This document shows positions 12,480-13,165 of a DNA stretch of 13,165 nt, piece by piece. The stretch is from an uncultured Duganella sp. (GTDB taxonomy: Bacteria; Pseudomonadota; Gammaproteobacteria; Burkholderiales; Burkholderiaceae). The notes beneath the pieces are model-generated. The model was not told where the DNA came from. It did not search any database and was given only the letters and a program-made list of their open reading frames with translations. The stretch is taken from assembly GCA_946482635.1 (NCBI GenBank), contig CAMLSG010000153.1, positions 1 through 13,165 on the forward strand, given 5' to 3'. Each line of letters opens with the position of its first letter. The stretch's first letter is position 1. Made by a program: the position numbers and the translations under genes.

Positions 12480-12801
12480 TCTTGAAATCTGGCTGACGAT
12501 TGGCGCGCTGGTCTGCGCCACCGCGATCACGCGATCCTCGTTCTGGGTGATTGGAGAGCACGTCTCGATCCCGACCCGCGTGCAGGAGATGCTGCGCTAC
12601 GCGCCTTCCTGCGCACTGGCCGCCATTATCGGTCCCGACCTGTTGCTCGACCCGCAAGGCGCGGTCGAATTCAGCTTCCACAACTACAAGCTGCTGGCCG
12701 GCGTTGCCGCCATCGCGTACTACCTGGCCCGCCGCAATATGCTGGAGACCATTGTGTTCGGCATGGCGTGCTTTACCGCTTTGCGCCTGCTGTTGTCTTA
12801 A
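12472..12801 (+). CDS. azlD: AzlD family branched-chain amino acid exporter, small subunit
   Basis: A 109-residue membrane protein of the AzlD (BrnE) family with about four hydrophobic segments (roughly 6-28, 45-58, 72-87 and 90-108). The family signatures are ATAITRSSFW (16-25) and EMLRYAPSCALAAIIGPDLL (39-58). It forms the two-component branched-chain amino acid exporter with AzlC. The ATG lies inside the end of azlC (eight-base overlap), with AAAGG seven bases before it, so translation is coupled. No hairpin terminator with a T-run follows in the 86 bases to the next gene. Confidence 0.94.
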   Translation: MSDLEIWLTIGALVCATAITRSSFWVIGEHVSIPTRVQEMLRYAPSCALAAIIGPDLLLDPQGAVEFSFHNYKLLAGVAAIAYYLARRNMLETIVFGMACFTALRLLLS

Positions 12802-12887
12802 ATTCGGTGTCAGGTCTGTCATTCGGACATCCGCCACTCACGTTTGAGAAATCTCAAAGATAATGTGCCAAATCTATGGGAGGGCGT
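12802..12887 (+). promoter_or_regulatory. Intergenic region with two dyads ahead of the VOC gene
   Basis: This 86-base gap contains the dyad TTTGAGAAATCTCAAA (12843-12858, 7-bp arms around AA) directly before GATAAT (12859-12864), a fair -10 hexamer with a predicted start near 12871. A repressor bound there would block RNA polymerase. A second dyad, TGTC-N5-GACA, lies at 12817-12829, and ATTCGG occurs twice (12802-12807 and 12821-12826). No clear -35 is seen. Confidence 0.4.
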
Positions 12888-13165
12888 ATGGCAGAAATTG
12901 ACCACATGATCTTGCGGGTGAGCGATCCGGAGCGGTCGATACGCTTTTATGAAGAGGTGCTCGGCTTCAAACACGAAGGCAGGGCAGGACCGTTCGAGGT
13001 CGTGCGCGTCAACGAAGGCTTCACGCTGGACCTGCTGGCGGAGCCGCCCACCATGCACCTGCACCTGGCCTTCCGCGTCGATCCCGATCATTTCGAACGC
13101 GTGATGGCGGAACTGCGCGAGCGCCGCATTCCATTCGGCGGCAACCACATGGACCGCAGCGGCAG
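12888..13165 (+). CDS. VOC family (glyoxalase/bleomycin-resistance fold) protein, N-terminal part
   Basis: The first 92 codons of a gene cut by the window end; the frame stays open to the last base. It begins MAEIDHMILRVSDPERSIRF and continues YEEVLGFKHEGRAGPFEVVR, the typical first beta-alpha-beta unit of the vicinal oxygen chelate fold. It then has LDLLAEPP and MHLHLAFRVDPDHFERVMAEL. His6 and a histidine in MHLHLAF are placed like VOC metal ligands. VOC proteins include glyoxalases, dioxygenases and resistance proteins; the visible part does not tell which. The ATG at 12888 has GGGAGG (12878-12883) four bases upstream. It probably has its own promoter in the 86-base gap after azlD. Confidence 0.88.
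   Translation, partial: MAEIDHMILRVSDPERSIRFYEEVLGFKHEGRAGPFEVVRVNEGFTLDLLAEPPTMHLHLAFRVDPDHFERVMAELRERRIPFGGNHMDRSG

Noticed and set aside
1..13165. Search for CRISPR arrays, insertion sequences, tRNA/rRNA genes, phage or toxin-antitoxin modules
   Set aside because: No spaced direct repeats, transposase motifs, tRNA-like clusters or short toxin/antitoxin gene pairs were seen; the region looks like stable core chromosome.

Overview
The window reads as chromosomal DNA of a betaproteobacterium in Burkholderiales, most likely Oxalobacteraceae (Massilia, Duganella or Janthinobacterium type). This rests on the high GC content, the third-position G/C bias, and gene content and protein sequences I associate with that family (sucCD, a moaC/bepA divergent pair, a zf-CHCC protein beside azlCD). 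It is inference from the sequence alone, not a database match. I see no insertion sequence, phage gene, tRNA, rRNA or CRISPR array, and no obvious compositional break.

Layout. (1) 1-1164: the end of sucC and all of sucD (succinyl-CoA ligase, TCA cycle), closed by a UUCG-loop terminator. (2) 1182-2584: a double-FHA-domain protein with a TTG start, then a 198-bp regulatory region and a type IV pilin gene (pilA). The region holds a perfect sigma-54 promoter and three evenly spaced dyads, and pilA ends in a strong terminator. (3) 2589-5044, minus strand: moaC, a one-base-overlapping gene for a periplasmic AGE-family epimerase-like lipoprotein, and a YcgR-like PilZ protein (c-di-GMP receptor). (4) 5081-6637, plus strand: a BepA-type M48 periplasmic protease with C-terminal helical repeats, divergent from moaC across 36 bp. 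(5) 11633 down to 6638, minus strand: six closely packed genes, in transcription order zf-CHCC zinc-finger protein, SnoaL/NTF2-like protein, YheT-like alpha/beta hydrolase, an unnamed conserved protein, a membrane-anchored DUF885 predicted metallopeptidase and a TPR protein. (6) 11742-12801, plus strand: azlC-azlD, a branched-chain amino acid exporter. (7) 12888-end: a VOC (glyoxalase-fold) protein cut by the window edge.

How the genes fit together. Two themes stand out. One is surface and motility: FHA protein, pilin under sigma-54 control, and a c-di-GMP-binding PilZ protein convergent with the pilin. The other is envelope proteases or hydrolases (BepA, DUF885 peptidase, lipoprotein epimerase). 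The rest is housekeeping. I found no convincing new defence, toxin or mobile system. The most interesting signals are regulatory: the phased dyads upstream of pilA, a hairpin that would mask the ribosome binding site of the DUF885 gene, and a symmetric -10 element shared by moaC and bepA. The lipoprotein form of an AGE-family epimerase is also worth a look.
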